Assembly (NCBI RefSeq): GCF_002162135.1
Contig: NZ_CP021382.1
Location: 5,020,001-5,084,000 of the forward strand
Origin: Cellvibrio sp. PSBB006
GTDB lineage: Bacteria; Pseudomonadota; Gammaproteobacteria; Pseudomonadales; Cellvibrionaceae
Direction: 5' to 3'
Length of the DNA: 64,000 bases
The notes under the pieces are model-generated. The model was given only the letters and a program-made list of their open reading frames with translations. It did no database searches and had not been told where the DNA came from. Within the stretch, counting starts at the first letter, position 1, and the number at the start of each line of letters is the position of its first letter. This document shows, in pieces, positions 26,849-35,584 of the stretch. Made by a program: the position numbers and the translations under genes.

Positions 26849-27238
26849 ATGAAAATAGGCAAAGTACTCAGACAACACCGCAACGCCCAAGGCAAAACCT
26901 TGGAGGCGGTATCATTCGTGGCGGGCACCGATGCAGGTAATCTGTCGCGTATCGAGCGGGACGAGCAGCGTCCGTCGCTGGACTTATTAGAAGAAATTGC
27001 CCGTGCGTTGGGGTTAACGGTTTCTGCAATATATGCTGAGGTGGAAAGCCAGGCGACAGCCGTCAAGGAGCCGAGCGATCGCTATAAAACGGACAAAAAA
27101 CGTGCCGCAGAGCTGGAAAAACAGGTTAATCAGCTAACCCGTTACTTTTGTTCGCTTTCTCCGGAAGGTCGGGATTTGGCTCTGAATCTGGTGCAAACCC
27201 TCAAGAAAGCACATCCCGCGCGGGACGAGAAGACATAG
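26849..27238 (+). CDS. XRE-family helix-turn-helix regulator
   Basis: 129 residues. The N-terminal lambda-repressor-like domain (MKIGKVLRQHRNAQGKTLEAVSFVAGTDAGNLSRIERDEQRPSLDLLEEIARALG) is a clear XRE DNA-binding fold. The remainder is a short charged helix (KKRAAELEKQVNQLTRYF) that may dimerise. No phage genes are near, so this is probably a chromosomal regulator. Target unknown. It precedes grxD by about 136 nt. Confidence 0.85.
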   Translation: MKIGKVLRQHRNAQGKTLEAVSFVAGTDAGNLSRIERDEQRPSLDLLEEIARALGLTVSAIYAEVESQATAVKEPSDRYKTDKKRAAELEKQVNQLTRYFCSLSPEGRDLALNLVQTLKKAHPARDEKT

Positions 27239-27374
27239 CTGCCCCGACTTGGGTTATTGCGGATTGCCGAGTAGAATGCCAGCCCGATTCGGCTTGCTTT
27301 CTGTAGCACCGCCCCCACTATTTCATCTACTGCGCGCTTGCCGCACCCACCGCAAACAGAGGTCAATTACGGTT

Positions 27375-27692
27375 ATGGACGTTTTGGAAACGATCAAGCA
27401 ACAAATCACCGAAAACCCGGTCATCCTTTACATGAAAGGATCGCCAAATGCTCCCCAGTGCGGTTTTTCCATGCGCGCATCCCAGGCGCTGATGGCCTGT
27501 GGCCAGCGCTTTGCCTATGTTGATGTGCTGACCAACCCCGACATTCGCACCGAACTGCCCAAATTCGCCAATTGGCCGACCTTTCCACAATTGTGGGTAA
27601 AAGGAGAGTTGGTTGGGGGATGCGACATCATCACGGAGATGCACGAAAAAGGTGAATTAAAAACCCTCGTCGATGCCGCTGTGGTCAATTAA
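27375..27692 (+). CDS. grxD: Monothiol glutaredoxin Grx4
   Basis: 105 residues with the CGFS active site (Cys29 in NAPQCGFSMRA), the WPTFPQLWVKGELVGGCDI glutathione-binding segment and a typical MDVLETIKQQITENPVILYMKGSP start. CGFS glutaredoxins hold and transfer [2Fe-2S] clusters with BolA-type partners. The ATG at 27375 matches the family N terminus; an upstream extension is rejected. E. coli Grx4 is 115 residues. Confidence 0.96.
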   Translation: MDVLETIKQQITENPVILYMKGSPNAPQCGFSMRASQALMACGQRFAYVDVLTNPDIRTELPKFANWPTFPQLWVKGELVGGCDIITEMHEKGELKTLVDAAVVN

Positions 27693-27725
27693 CTGCTGGC
27701 GGAAAAGCCAGGCACTGCTGGAACC

Positions 27726-27807
27726 GGATTGTGTGACGCAGGTGAAAACGCCTGTTCCAGCCCACGTGCTGACTGAAACGGTCACCTGCGTCAATTCAAA
27801 ACAATCC
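27726..27807. repeat. Long-range inverted repeat between convergent genes
   Basis: TGACGCAGGTGA (27734-27745) and TCACCTGCGTCA (27782-27793) are perfect 12-nt complements. Outside them GGATTGT (27726-27732) pairs with ACAATCC (27801-27807), and inside CAGC/GCTG makes a small hairpin. The structure spans the end of the converging small membrane-protein gene and follows grxD. It is not the same sequence family as the 106-nt element. Confidence 0.65.
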
Positions 27808-28122
27808 GCTCCAAAAATAAATTCCGATTAGCGTTACCGCCCCAACGGCGCTAAATATGCACAGTGCCAGGCCAAGCAGACGCTTGCGATCATCGCTGCG
27901 TTGATCTTCCTGGTCGCGCAACAATTGATGCGCACGCCAGGCAATATCGCGGGATTTCAGCAGTTTTAACTTGATCTTGTTAAGCGCTGTGATATCGGCA
28001 ATTATTTTTTGCTGACTTGCCGGGTCGCTGGTTTGCGCGCGTTGCGCATGCAGGTTTTCCAATTGCTGTTCCAGCTCGGCTATTTTCTGGTCGATGTTAG
28101 CGGACAGCTCATTGATCTTCAT
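27796..28122 (-). CDS. Hypothetical small membrane protein with coiled coil
   Basis: 108 residues. Residues 1-75 are charged and helical (ANIDQKIAELEQQLENLHAQRA), likely coiled coil; residues about 84-105 are one transmembrane segment (LLGLALCIFSAVGAVTLIGIYFW). It would be a tail-anchored inner-membrane protein. I do not recognise the family. The ATG at 28122 has AGAG upstream; a TTG at 28143 is a less likely start. Confidence 0.6.
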   Translation of the reverse strand: MKINELSANIDQKIAELEQQLENLHAQRAQTSDPASQQKIIADITALNKIKLKLLKSRDIAWRAHQLLRDQEDQRSDDRKRLLGLALCIFSAVGAVTLIGIYFWSGLF

Positions 28123-28211
28123 AATTGGGTGCTCTTGCGTCAAACGGTGGCGTTTACCTTAGCAGATATCCGCCGTTGGGGGTGTGTAAACAAACACGCT
28201 TTACTGGCTCG

Positions 28212-28239
28212 TTCATAAACCAGGCGGGCTTGTTATAAT
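28212..28239 (+). promoter_or_regulatory. Extended -10 promoter for the acyltransferase gene
   Basis: TGTTATAAT gives a consensus TATAAT (28234-28239) with a TG extension; TTCATA (28212-28217) is a weak -35 at 16 nt. Transcription would start about 28246. Confidence 0.55.
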
Positions 28240-28302
28240 CGACATCTTTTTTGTGGGTATGGCACCCGCGTGATCTTTCCGATTCTGGAGTTATCAGCTT
28301 TC

Positions 28303-29235
28303 GTGGATAGAAAAACCGATCCTCAATTTCATATTTCGTTTTATGGCCCGCGCTATTGGTTTACCTGGCTAGGCTTGGGCTTTTTTAAATTGCTAGCGAG
28401 CCTGCCGGTATCTATCAGTATGCGGCTGGGTGTGGGCATAGGTTATTTGTTTTACTACTTGGCCCGCCCTCGTCGCCATATCACTGAGGTAAATATTGCG
28501 CTGTGTTTTCCAGAGTTAAGCGCGCAGGAACAAGACCAGCTGGTGCGTGGAATCATGCGTGCGGTTGGCATCAGCGTAGTGGAAACGTCGATTGCTCTCT
28601 GGGGTAGCGATAAGCAAATCAAAGGTCGTTATACCATCAAAGGTGTAGAGCATATCGAAGCAGTGCAAGCTGAAGGTAAGGGCATTATCTTGATGGGCAG
28701 CCATCAAACGACGCTTGATTTGGTGGGGCGTATTTTATCCAGCCATATTACCTTTGATGTCTTGTACCGGCGTGATCCCAATCCGTTGTTGTCCTATATG
28801 ATTTCCCAGGCGCGCGAACGGTTTGCCACATCCGCCATCCCCCGCGACGATACCCGCCAATTGATCAGGAATCTGCGCAAGGGACATTCTGTGTGGTATG
28901 CCCCGGATCAGGACTATGGTTTAAAGCATGGGGTTTTTGCACCTTTTTTTGGTGTGAATGCGGCGACGATTGTGGGCACCGGGCGTATTGCTCAAATGGG
29001 TCAGGCAAAGGTGATTCCCATGTCGTATTACCGTAATGCCCAGGGGCATTACGAGATCGAGTTTTATCCACCGCTGGATAATTTCCCCAGCGGTGATGAC
29101 GTGGCTGACGCGACCCGCACCAATGCGGTTATTGAAGAAATCATCCGTCGTCAGCCAGACCAGTATCTTTGGGTTCACCGACGCTTCAAAACACGGCCGC
29201 CTGGCGAGCCCAGTTTTTATCGGAAGAAGCGCTGA
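28303..29235 (+). CDS. lpxL: Lipid A biosynthesis acyltransferase (LpxL/HtrB family)
   Basis: Inner-membrane acyltransferase that adds a secondary acyl chain to lipid A. The N terminus matches LpxL (PRYWFTWLGLGFFKLLASLPV, one membrane segment). The catalytic HX4D motif is GSHQTTLD, and RRDPNPLLSYMISQARERF, WYAPDQDYG and FFGVNAATI follow as in the family. It ends with a basic KTRPPGEPSFYRKKR tail, typical of LpxL/LpxP. Start: the GTG at 28303 puts PRYW at the same distance as in E. coli and has GGAG upstream, though at long spacing; GTG 28270 is the alternative. LpxM or LpxP specificity cannot be excluded. Confidence 0.9.
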   Translation: MDRKTDPQFHISFYGPRYWFTWLGLGFFKLLASLPVSISMRLGVGIGYLFYYLARPRRHITEVNIALCFPELSAQEQDQLVRGIMRAVGISVVETSIALWGSDKQIKGRYTIKGVEHIEAVQAEGKGIILMGSHQTTLDLVGRILSSHITFDVLYRRDPNPLLSYMISQARERFATSAIPRDDTRQLIRNLRKGHSVWYAPDQDYGLKHGVFAPFFGVNAATIVGTGRIAQMGQAKVIPMSYYRNAQGHYEIEFYPPLDNFPSGDDVADATRTNAVIEEIIRRQPDQYLWVHRRFKTRPPGEPSFYRKKR

Positions 29236-29387
29236 AAAATTTGGTTTGGTTACACGGCCCTTGCGACAGGTGTATCACCGGCAGCGCAGTAATTTTTTAA
29301 GGGTTCCCCAAAAAAGCCGTCACGCGTCAACAGGATATGCTATAAGCCCTTGCATGGTTGTAATGCATTCCTTGAGGAGCAGCACTG

Positions 29388-30347
29388 ATGTTGAGAATGT
29401 TCAAGATTCAAGGTACCACCTTGCGCGAAGTTCCCGCGCAACAGGAAGAGGATACCAAGGTTGCACTCGCCAATGCTGTTTGGGTTGATGCCCACGAACC
29501 GAGTGAAGAAGAACGTGAAAATCTCAATACGTTTCTGCGCGCCGAATTGCCAGAGTCGGATGACGTAGAGGAAATTGAATTCTCCGCCCGTTATTTTCAG
29601 GACAGTGCCGGCATCCACGTTCACTCGTTATTTTTGTCCCCCGGGGAATCGGGGCGGCATAATACCGTGACAGTCGCCTTTATTCTGCAAGACAAACGCT
29701 TACTGACTGTGCGTGACGGCGACTTGGCAGATTTTCGCTTGCTGCGTATGCGTGCGCGTCGCGGTCAGGTGCATGTCAGTTCGCCGCAAGACTTGCTGAT
29801 TACCATGTTTGAGCAAAAGGTGGAAAACCTGGCAGATGCCCTGGAAGATATCCATCGCAAACTGGAAGAAGTCAGTCACATGGTATTGGAGGATGCCGAC
29901 GCTGAGTTGGAAGATGCGATTGATCGTCTGGCCAAACTGGAAGACAGCAACGGTAAAATCCGTTTATGTCTGATGGATACCCAGCGCTCCATTTCCTTTA
30001 TGCAGCGTCATTTGCGCGAACACTTTGAGTTGCAGGAAACCGCGCGGGAAATTAAACGCGATGTGGATACGCTGATGTCCCACACGGCTTTTCTGTTCGA
30101 TAAGATTAACTTCCTGATGGACTCGACGCAGGGTTTTATCAATATCGAACAAAACCAGATTATTAAAACCTTCTCCATCGCTGCGGTTATCTTTCTGCCG
30201 CCGACAGTGGTAGCCAGTTTGTACGGCATGAACTTTGAGTTTATGCCTCATATTCATTGGCAGTACGGTTTCGAATTAGGTCTATGCCTGATGGTGTTAA
30301 GCGCATTGGCACCTTACTGGTATTTCAAAAGCAAGGACTGGCTGTAA
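29388..30347 (+). CDS. corA: Magnesium/cobalt transporter CorA
   Basis: 319-residue inner-membrane channel protein for Mg2+. A long cytoplasmic N-terminal domain is followed by two C-terminal transmembrane helices. The selectivity loop YGMNFEFMP after TM1 (IFLPPTVVASLYGMN) and the final basic/aromatic KSKDWL are diagnostic. Length equals the E. coli protein closely. It stands alone between lpxL and a HAD phosphatase gene. A hairpin (AAGGCGG/CCGCCTT, 30351-30371) follows the stop and may be the terminator, although it has no T-run. Confidence 0.95.
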   Translation: MLRMFKIQGTTLREVPAQQEEDTKVALANAVWVDAHEPSEEERENLNTFLRAELPESDDVEEIEFSARYFQDSAGIHVHSLFLSPGESGRHNTVTVAFILQDKRLLTVRDGDLADFRLLRMRARRGQVHVSSPQDLLITMFEQKVENLADALEDIHRKLEEVSHMVLEDADAELEDAIDRLAKLEDSNGKIRLCLMDTQRSISFMQRHLREHFELQETAREIKRDVDTLMSHTAFLFDKINFLMDSTQGFINIEQNQIIKTFSIAAVIFLPPTVVASLYGMNFEFMPHIHWQYGFELGLCLMVLSALAPYWYFKSKDWL

Positions 30348-30455
30348 GCTAAGGCGGGCAATGTCCGCCTTGTCGGTTGAACTCCCTTCTAATAAGAATC
30401 TCCCCTGTTTTATCTGCTGATAATGTGTTTCTCCTGTCTTGAGGACCCTGATGTT

Positions 30456-31115
30456 ATGTCTGTTGTTTTTGAAGCGGTATTGTTTGATTGCGATGGTGTG
30501 CTGGTGGACTCTGAAGTCATTGCAACCCGTGCACTGCATCGTTCGTTGCAGGATATCAATATAACCCTGAGTCTGGATGAGGTCGCCACAACCTTTACCG
30601 GGCAAAGTTTTTCCCAGTGTGTCGCCTTGATTGAGGCGCATCGCGGCAGTTCGCTGCCAGAAAATTTTATGGAAGATAATCGCCGTTATTTTCGCGACAT
30701 GATGGAGCAAGAGCTGGTTGCAATGCCGGGTATAAAAGAGGTTCTGCAATCGCTGACGCTGCCCTATGCCCTGGTAACCAATTCACAAGCGCGCGAGCTT
30801 GATGTGAAATTGAAGCACACAGGGTTGGATACTTTTTTCCCGCCCGAGCATCGTTTCGATACGGAAACGCTGGGGGTGGCCAAGCCTAACCCGGAAATTT
30901 ACCGACGCGCAGCGGCCACGCTTGGGTTTGATATCAAGCGCTGCCTGATTGTGGAAGACAGCTTTCCCGGCGTCAGTGCCGGTGTTCACAGCGGTGCGAC
31001 TGTGTGGTGTTATCGCCCGCATTTAACGCAAGAGGAACTGGATAATTTTGGTGTAACCTGTGTTTTTACGGACTGGGTGCAGTTTCTCCCGTTGTTGAAT
31101 CAGGCAACCTGGTAA
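30456..31115 (+). CDS. HAD family phosphatase (beta-phosphoglucomutase-like)
   Basis: 219 residues. HAD motif I FDCDGVLVDSE, motif II around VTNSQ, motif III Lys in GVAKPNPEIY and motif IV VEDSFPGVSAG are intact, with an alpha-helical cap typical of subfamily IA/GPH-like phosphatases. It probably hydrolyses a small phosphorylated metabolite such as a sugar phosphate. The ATG at 30456 is preceded by GAGGA; an in-frame upstream start is rejected. Substrate cannot be named. Confidence 0.88.
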   Translation: MSVVFEAVLFDCDGVLVDSEVIATRALHRSLQDINITLSLDEVATTFTGQSFSQCVALIEAHRGSSLPENFMEDNRRYFRDMMEQELVAMPGIKEVLQSLTLPYALVTNSQARELDVKLKHTGLDTFFPPEHRFDTETLGVAKPNPEIYRRAAATLGFDIKRCLIVEDSFPGVSAGVHSGATVWCYRPHLTQEELDNFGVTCVFTDWVQFLPLLNQATW

Positions 31116-31122
31116 GCAGCTG

Positions 31123-31443
31123 TTATTCCTCCACCCATTCCCAGCGCAATGGCTGGCCAAAGTCATCCAGGATAACGCGTTTGCGTGGGCGAGGTTTGCG
31201 ATTGCTTTTGTGAAGTGGAGGATGGGGTTTGCGGCGTGCTTCGATAGCTGCAACGACCTCCGGGACCGGAGTGCGATCTTCCCCGCCCTGGCCATCAAAG
31301 ATACTGACCAGTGGACCGCGCGCGTCTTCGCGACCACTTAATCCTCGTGGGACTTCTTTTACGGAACCACCGTGATCAAGGAACTCGCTGACCTGTTGAT
31401 TGAGCTCATCGCGCAATTGGCGTTTGGTTTTGATCGGTTTCAT
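31123..31443 (-). CDS. Conserved hypothetical basic protein
   Basis: 106 residues. The opening TKRQLRDELNQQVSEFLDHGGSVKEVPRGLSGRED has the 'FLxxGGxVxEVPRG' pattern of small gammaproteobacterial proteins, some with SutA-like RNA-polymerase links; that link is only by similarity of the short motif. The C-terminal half is basic and proline-rich (RRKPHPPLHKSNRKPRPRKR) and ends with LRWEWVEE. Probably a cytoplasmic nucleic-acid-associated protein. It is divergent from queE. The ATG at 31443 is preferred to an upstream start. Confidence 0.65.
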   Translation of the reverse strand: MKPIKTKRQLRDELNQQVSEFLDHGGSVKEVPRGLSGREDARGPLVSIFDGQGGEDRTPVPEVVAAIEARRKPHPPLHKSNRKPRPRKRVILDDFGQPLRWEWVEE

Positions 31444-31661
31444 GATGCTGATCAGGTATCTCACTCGGGCCACGTTGTTTCTGGAAGATCGCCCACTCAC
31501 CCGATACCAGGCCCACAGACGACCACTCAGGATACCAGTCTGCACTTTGGCAGACAAACCTGTCGCTCGCATACTGCTGGGGGTTTGGGTAAACTGCGCG
31601 TCTTTTCCTGCTTACCGGGCGCAGCGGTATCTCGTCCTCCGCCCCTCGCGGCCAATATCTT

Positions 31662-32312
31662 ATGACCGATATAACCCTGAAAATCACCGAGATTTTTTAC
31701 TCACTTCAAGGCGAGTCGAGCACAGTCGGCTTGCCGACGGTATTTGTGCGTTTAACCGGTTGCCCATTGCGTTGCGGTTATTGTGATTCGGCATACGCAT
31801 TTTATGGCGGCGAGCGACTCACCCTGAGTGAGATTCTGGAAAAAGTGGCCAGCTATCGCCCGCGCTACGTGTGCGTCACCGGCGGTGAACCTCTGGCACA
31901 GCGCGATTGCACACAATTGCTGACTCAATTATGTGACGCTGGCTATCAGGTATCGCTGGAAACCAGTGGAGCCTTGCCATTGGACGATGTTGATACGCGT
32001 GTGATCAAGGTGATGGATCTCAAAACCCCCGGTTCCGGCGAAGTTAATCGCAATCGCTGGGAAAATCTGCCGCTATTGCAATCGCAGGATCAGGTGAAAT
32101 TTGTTATTTGTCATCGCGAAGATTATGAATGGGCGCGATTCAAACTGGATGAACATCGCCTGCATGAGCGGGTAGGTGAGGTACTCTTCTCGCCCAGTTT
32201 TGGCCAGATAGAGCCCGTGCAGCTGGCGGAATGGATTATTGCGGATAACTTGCCGGTGCGTTTCCAGTTACAACTTCATAAATTGTTATGGAACGACACG
32301 CCGGGTCACTGA
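31662..32312 (+). CDS. queE: 7-carboxy-7-deazaguanine synthase
   Basis: Radical-SAM enzyme that turns 6-carboxytetrahydropterin into 7-carboxy-7-deazaguanine in the queuosine pathway. 216 residues. The cluster motif is [11 protein letters not shown]; the N-terminal [28 protein letters not shown] is characteristic, and VTGGEPLAQ binds SAM. The C terminus ends [11 protein letters not shown] as in the short QueE form. It is followed by queC after 76 nt, making the preQ0 operon. The ATG at 31662 has no strong ribosome site. Confidence 0.96.
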   Translation: MTDITLKITEIFYSLQGESSTVGLPTVFVRLTGCPLRCGYCDSAYAFYGGERLTLSEILEKVASYRPRYVCVTGGEPLAQRDCTQLLTQLCDAGYQVSLETSGALPLDDVDTRVIKVMDLKTPGSGEVNRNRWENLPLLQSQDQVKFVICHREDYEWARFKLDEHRLHERVGEVLFSPSFGQIEPVQLAEWIIADNLPVRFQLQLHKLLWNDTPGH

Positions 32313-32388
32313 TTTTCCGGCGAATCGTTTCGATGCTGCAACGCTGCCGCCAAGGCTGAAGACCAGAGACTTAATGAGGTGTAGACGT

Positions 32389-33066
32389 ATGAGTCAAAAG
32401 AAAGCGGTGGTACTTGTGTCGGGTGGGTTGGATTCCACCACCGTGCTGGCGATTGCCCGCAGTCAGGGATATGCCTGTTATACCATCAGTTTTGATTACG
32501 GCCAGCGCCACCGTAGCGAACTCCTGGCGGCGGAGCGTACGGCGAGCTCGCTGGGCAGCGTAGAGCACAAGGTGATAAAACTGGATCTGCGCAGTATCGG
32601 CGGGTCGGCGTTAACGGATGACGCCATCTCGGTACCGGAAGAGGAAACCACTGGCATTCCGGTCACCTATGTGCCGGCGCGCAATACGGTATTTTTATCC
32701 ATCGCGCTTGGTTGGGCCGAGGTGTTGGGTGCGGACGATATCTTTATCGGCGTCAATGCGGTGGATTTTTCGGGTTATCCCGATTGTCGGCCGGATTACA
32801 TCGCCGCCTATGAAGTGATGGCAAACCTGGCGACCCGAGCGGGAGCAGAGGGCAATCGCCTTAAAATCCGGACGCCGCTTATCGATTTAAGTAAGGCTGA
32901 GATCATAAAACAAGGGATCGCTCTGGGTGTGGATTACAGTCTGACCGTCTCCTGCTACCAGGCAAATGATCAGGGTGAAGCCTGCGGTAAGTGCGACAGC
33001 TGCCGTTTGCGCAGTTCCGGTTTTGCCCAGGCAGGGGTCGCAGACCCAACGCATTACCGGCGCTGA
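32389..33066 (+). CDS. queC: 7-cyano-7-deazaguanine synthase
   Basis: 225-residue ATP-dependent enzyme that converts 7-carboxy-7-deazaguanine to preQ0. The P-loop SGGLDSTT lies at the N terminus. [14 protein letters not shown] is a family signature, and the zinc site is CYQAN...[11 protein letters not shown] near the C terminus. The ATG at 32389 follows GAGGTG; the longer open frame into queE is rejected. It works directly after QueE. tRNA genes follow about 125 nt downstream, with their own promoter. Confidence 0.97.
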   Translation: MSQKKAVVLVSGGLDSTTVLAIARSQGYACYTISFDYGQRHRSELLAAERTASSLGSVEHKVIKLDLRSIGGSALTDDAISVPEEETTGIPVTYVPARNTVFLSIALGWAEVLGADDIFIGVNAVDFSGYPDCRPDYIAAYEVMANLATRAGAEGNRLKIRTPLIDLSKAEIIKQGIALGVDYSLTVSCYQANDQGEACGKCDSCRLRSSGFAQAGVADPTHYRR

Positions 33067-33149
33067 TCCCAACCTGTTCGCCGATGTTGTGCATCTTTTA
33101 ACCCATTGTTTGACAGAGCATTTTTTCGTGGTTAATGGCCAAAAAGCGC

Positions 33150-33177
33150 TTGTTTTTTTTGTTTAAATCTTTAATAT
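33150..33177 (+). promoter_or_regulatory. Promoter of the tRNA-Lys pair
   Basis: TTGTTT (33150-33155) and TAATAT (33172-33177) are 16 nt apart, followed by a GC-rich discriminator (ACGCGCC) of the kind found at stringently controlled stable-RNA promoters. The first tRNA begins 14 nt later. Confidence 0.6.
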
Positions 33178-33190
33178 ACGCGCCTCTTTT

Positions 33191-33266
33191 GGGTCGTTAG
33201 CTCAGTCGGTAGAGCAGTTGGCTTTTAACCAATTGGTCGCGCGTTCGAATCGCGCACGACCCACCA
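33191..33266 (+). tRNA. tRNA-Lys (anticodon TTT), copy 1
   Basis: 76 nt with encoded CCA. Acceptor arms GGGTCGT/ACGACCC, D-arm TAGCTCAGTCGGTAGAGCA, anticodon stem GTTGG/CCAAT with TTT at 33224-33226, and T-arm GCGCGTTCGAATCGCGC fold into a standard cloverleaf. The anticodon TTT identifies lysine. Confidence 0.98.
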
Positions 33267-33332
33267 TATTCAAAAGGACTCATGCGCAAGCATGGGTCGA
33301 TTGCAACACAAATCGTAAGACAAACCGTTTTC

Positions 33333-33408
33333 GGGTCGTTAGCTCAGTCGGTAGAGCAGTTGGCTTTTAACCAATTGGTCGCGCGTTCGAATCGCGCACG
33401 ACCCACCA
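33333..33408 (+). tRNA. tRNA-Lys (anticodon TTT), copy 2
   Basis: Identical in sequence to copy 1, 66 nt downstream, with encoded CCA and anticodon TTT (33366-33368). The spacer has no recognisable promoter, so both are probably processed from one transcript that ends at the following terminator. Confidence 0.98.
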
Positions 33409-33412
33409 TAAC

Positions 33413-33445
33413 AAAAAGGGGATGCCAGATGGCTTCCCCTTTTTT
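33413..33445 (+). terminator. Terminator after the tRNA-Lys genes
   Basis: GGGGA-T-GCC, loop AGAT, GGC-T-TCCCC (one T-T mismatch), flanked by A5 before and T6 after. A strong intrinsic terminator. Confidence 0.85.
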
Positions 33446-33519
33446 ATTGTCAAATTGAATGTGAAAGGGCTGTAGAGCCCCTGTGGTAGAATCCGTCACC
33501 TTCACTTGAGGCAGCCGTG

Positions 33520-34578
33520 ATGTCAAAACCTGTGATGATTGCCACCAATGATGTCCACTCCGCGCAAGCGCTGGTGCAGGAACATCTGGCTCGTGCCTGG
33601 AGTGCGCCACAATACACCCCCGAAGAAGAAGCGGATTATAAAAACCGGATCGCCGCTTTACTCAAGCAGCACAATGCTGTGCTGGTTGCGCATTATTACA
33701 CCGACCCGTTGATCCAATCACTGGCAGAAGCGACCGGTGGTTGTGTGTCCGATTCCCTTGAGATGGCGCGTTTCGGCAAGAATCATCCCGCCACGACGTT
33801 GATTGTGGCCGGCGTAAAGTTTATGGGAGAAACCGCCAAGATCCTCACGCCAGAAAAGCGCGTGTTGATGCCCACCCTTGAGGCAACCTGTTCATTGGAC
33901 CTTGGTTGTCCCATCGAAGAATTCTCTGCTTTTTGTGATCAACACTCAGACCGGACTGTCGTGGTTTATGCCAACACCTCGGCGGCGGTCAAGGCGCGCG
34001 CTGACTGGGTGGTGACTTCCAGCATTGCGCTGGATGTGGTGGATCATCTGGATAAACAGGGTAAAAAAATCCTGTGGGCGCCGGACAAGCATTTGGGAAG
34101 CTACGTACAGCAAAAGACCGGCGCCGACGTGCTGCTATGGGATGGAGCCTGCATTGTTCACGAAGAATTCAAAGCCCGTGGTGTTATCGACTTAAAGACG
34201 CTTTACCCGGATGCCGCCATCCTGGTTCATCCCGAATCGCCGGCTGCGGTGGTGGAGTTGGCTGATGTGGTCGGCTCGACGTCACAACTGATCAAGGCCG
34301 CGCAGACCCTGCCTAACCGCGAATTTATTGTGGCGACGGATCAAGGCATCTTCTATAAGATGCAGCAGTTAAATCCGGACAAAGTATTCCATATCGCACC
34401 TACTGCCGGCAGCGGCGCCACCTGTCGCAGCTGTGCCAATTGCCCCTGGATGGCAATGAATGCGCTCGATAATCTCGTCACGGTTTTTGAGCGCGATGAT
34501 AATGAAATCCATGTGGACCCCGAATTGGCTCGGCGTGCGATGATTCCATTGCAGCGTATGCTGGATTTTAAAAAGTAA
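33520..34578 (+). CDS. nadA: Quinolinate synthase
   Basis: 352-residue [4Fe-4S] enzyme that condenses iminoaspartate with dihydroxyacetone phosphate to make quinolinate for NAD. The three repeated domains are visible; [33 protein letters not shown] is characteristic, and cluster cysteines lie in [10 protein letters not shown] and [13 protein letters not shown]. Start is the ATG at 33520 after GAGG; the preceding GTG at 33517 is alternative. nadB is not in the window. Confidence 0.96.
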   Translation: MSKPVMIATNDVHSAQALVQEHLARAWSAPQYTPEEEADYKNRIAALLKQHNAVLVAHYYTDPLIQSLAEATGGCVSDSLEMARFGKNHPATTLIVAGVKFMGETAKILTPEKRVLMPTLEATCSLDLGCPIEEFSAFCDQHSDRTVVVYANTSAAVKARADWVVTSSIALDVVDHLDKQGKKILWAPDKHLGSYVQQKTGADVLLWDGACIVHEEFKARGVIDLKTLYPDAAILVHPESPAAVVELADVVGSTSQLIKAAQTLPNREFIVATDQGIFYKMQQLNPDKVFHIAPTAGSGATCRSCANCPWMAMNALDNLVTVFERDDNEIHVDPELARRAMIPLQRMLDFKK

Positions 34579-34595
34579 GCCGGGGCGATTGCAGC

Positions 34596-34618
34596 GCAGC
34601 GCGCTTGTTTCGCGCTGC
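34596..34618 (+). terminator. Hairpin after nadA
   Basis: GCAGCGCG and CGCGCTGC, 8-bp stem with a T-rich 7-nt loop, followed by TCCTCTC. Probable weak terminator between nadA and dapA. Confidence 0.5.
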
Positions 34619-34699
34619 TCCTCTCAGTACCATTGCGCCTTTGCAATTTTATGAACACCGCCAGACCTGCGCGTTGTGTTCTTAACGACGGAGTTTCTA

Positions 34700-35575
34700 A
34701 TGATTCAAGGCAGTATGGTTGCCCTGGTGACCCCCATGACCCCCGATAATGCACTGGACTGGTCCAGTCTGCATAAGTTGGTGGATTGGCATCTGGAGCA
34801 GGGCACTCACGCCATCGTTGCGGTCGGCACGACGGGCGAATCTGCGACGTTGAACGTTGAGGAACACCTGGAAGTCATTCGCAAAATTGTTGACCAGGTC
34901 CACGGTCGCGTTCCGGTGATCGCCGGAACCGGTGCGAACGCCACCGACGAGGCTGTTGAGCTGACTGCCGCTGCCAAAGAAATGGGTGCGGATGCCTGTC
35001 TGCTGGTGACACCTTACTACAACAAGCCCACCCAGGAAGGTCTCTTCCTGCACCATGAATTTATTGCCAAAGCAGTCGCTATCCCCCAAATCCTGTACAA
35101 CGTGCCGGGGCGTACCGGGGTAGATATGCGTGCGGAGACGGCGCTACGTCTCGCACAGATCGACAACATTATCGGTATTAAAGAAGCTACCGGTGATCTT
35201 GAGCGCGCGAAAACCCTGATTGAGCAAGCGCCGGATGACTTTGTGGTTATCTCGGGAGATGACGCGACAGCCGTAGAATTGATGCTTTTGGGTGGCAAAG
35301 GGGATATTTCTGTCACCGCAAATGTCGTACCTGCTGCCATCGCTCGGATGTGTGAGCTGGCAATTGCCGGACAGACCGATGAAGCGCGCGCGATTAATGA
35401 CAGTTTATTACCCTTGCACGCTGCTATGTTTGTTGAAGCCAACCCGATACCGGTCAAGTGGGCGGTTGAGCAGTTGGGTTTGATCCAGTCCGGTATTCGC
35501 CTGCCGCTGACACGTCTGTCGGCGCAGTATCACCCACAGGTTAAATCTGCCCTGCAATCCGCCGGGCTGTTGTAG
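34700..35575 (+). CDS. dapA: 4-hydroxy-tetrahydrodipicolinate synthase
   Basis: 291-residue TIM-barrel aldolase that joins aspartate semialdehyde and pyruvate in lysine/diaminopimelate synthesis. Schiff-base Lys161 is in IIGIKEATGD, Tyr133 in ILYNVPGRTG, and the GTTGESATL loop binds the pyruvate carboxylate. The ATG at 34700 follows ACGGAG and matches the family start (MIQGSMVALVTPM). It leads a run dapA-bamC-MBL-purC that keeps the gammaproteobacterial order. Confidence 0.97.
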   Translation: MIQGSMVALVTPMTPDNALDWSSLHKLVDWHLEQGTHAIVAVGTTGESATLNVEEHLEVIRKIVDQVHGRVPVIAGTGANATDEAVELTAAAKEMGADACLLVTPYYNKPTQEGLFLHHEFIAKAVAIPQILYNVPGRTGVDMRAETALRLAQIDNIIGIKEATGDLERAKTLIEQAPDDFVVISGDDATAVELMLLGGKGDISVTANVVPAAIARMCELAIAGQTDEARAINDSLLPLHAAMFVEANPIPVKWAVEQLGLIQSGIRLPLTRLSAQYHPQVKSALQSAGLL

Positions 35576-35584
35576 AGACGATTC

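Noticed and set aside
33191..33408. tRNA pair as a mobile-element attachment site
   Set aside because: No integrase, no partial tRNA repeat and no change of gene style are found downstream; the next gene is nadA.
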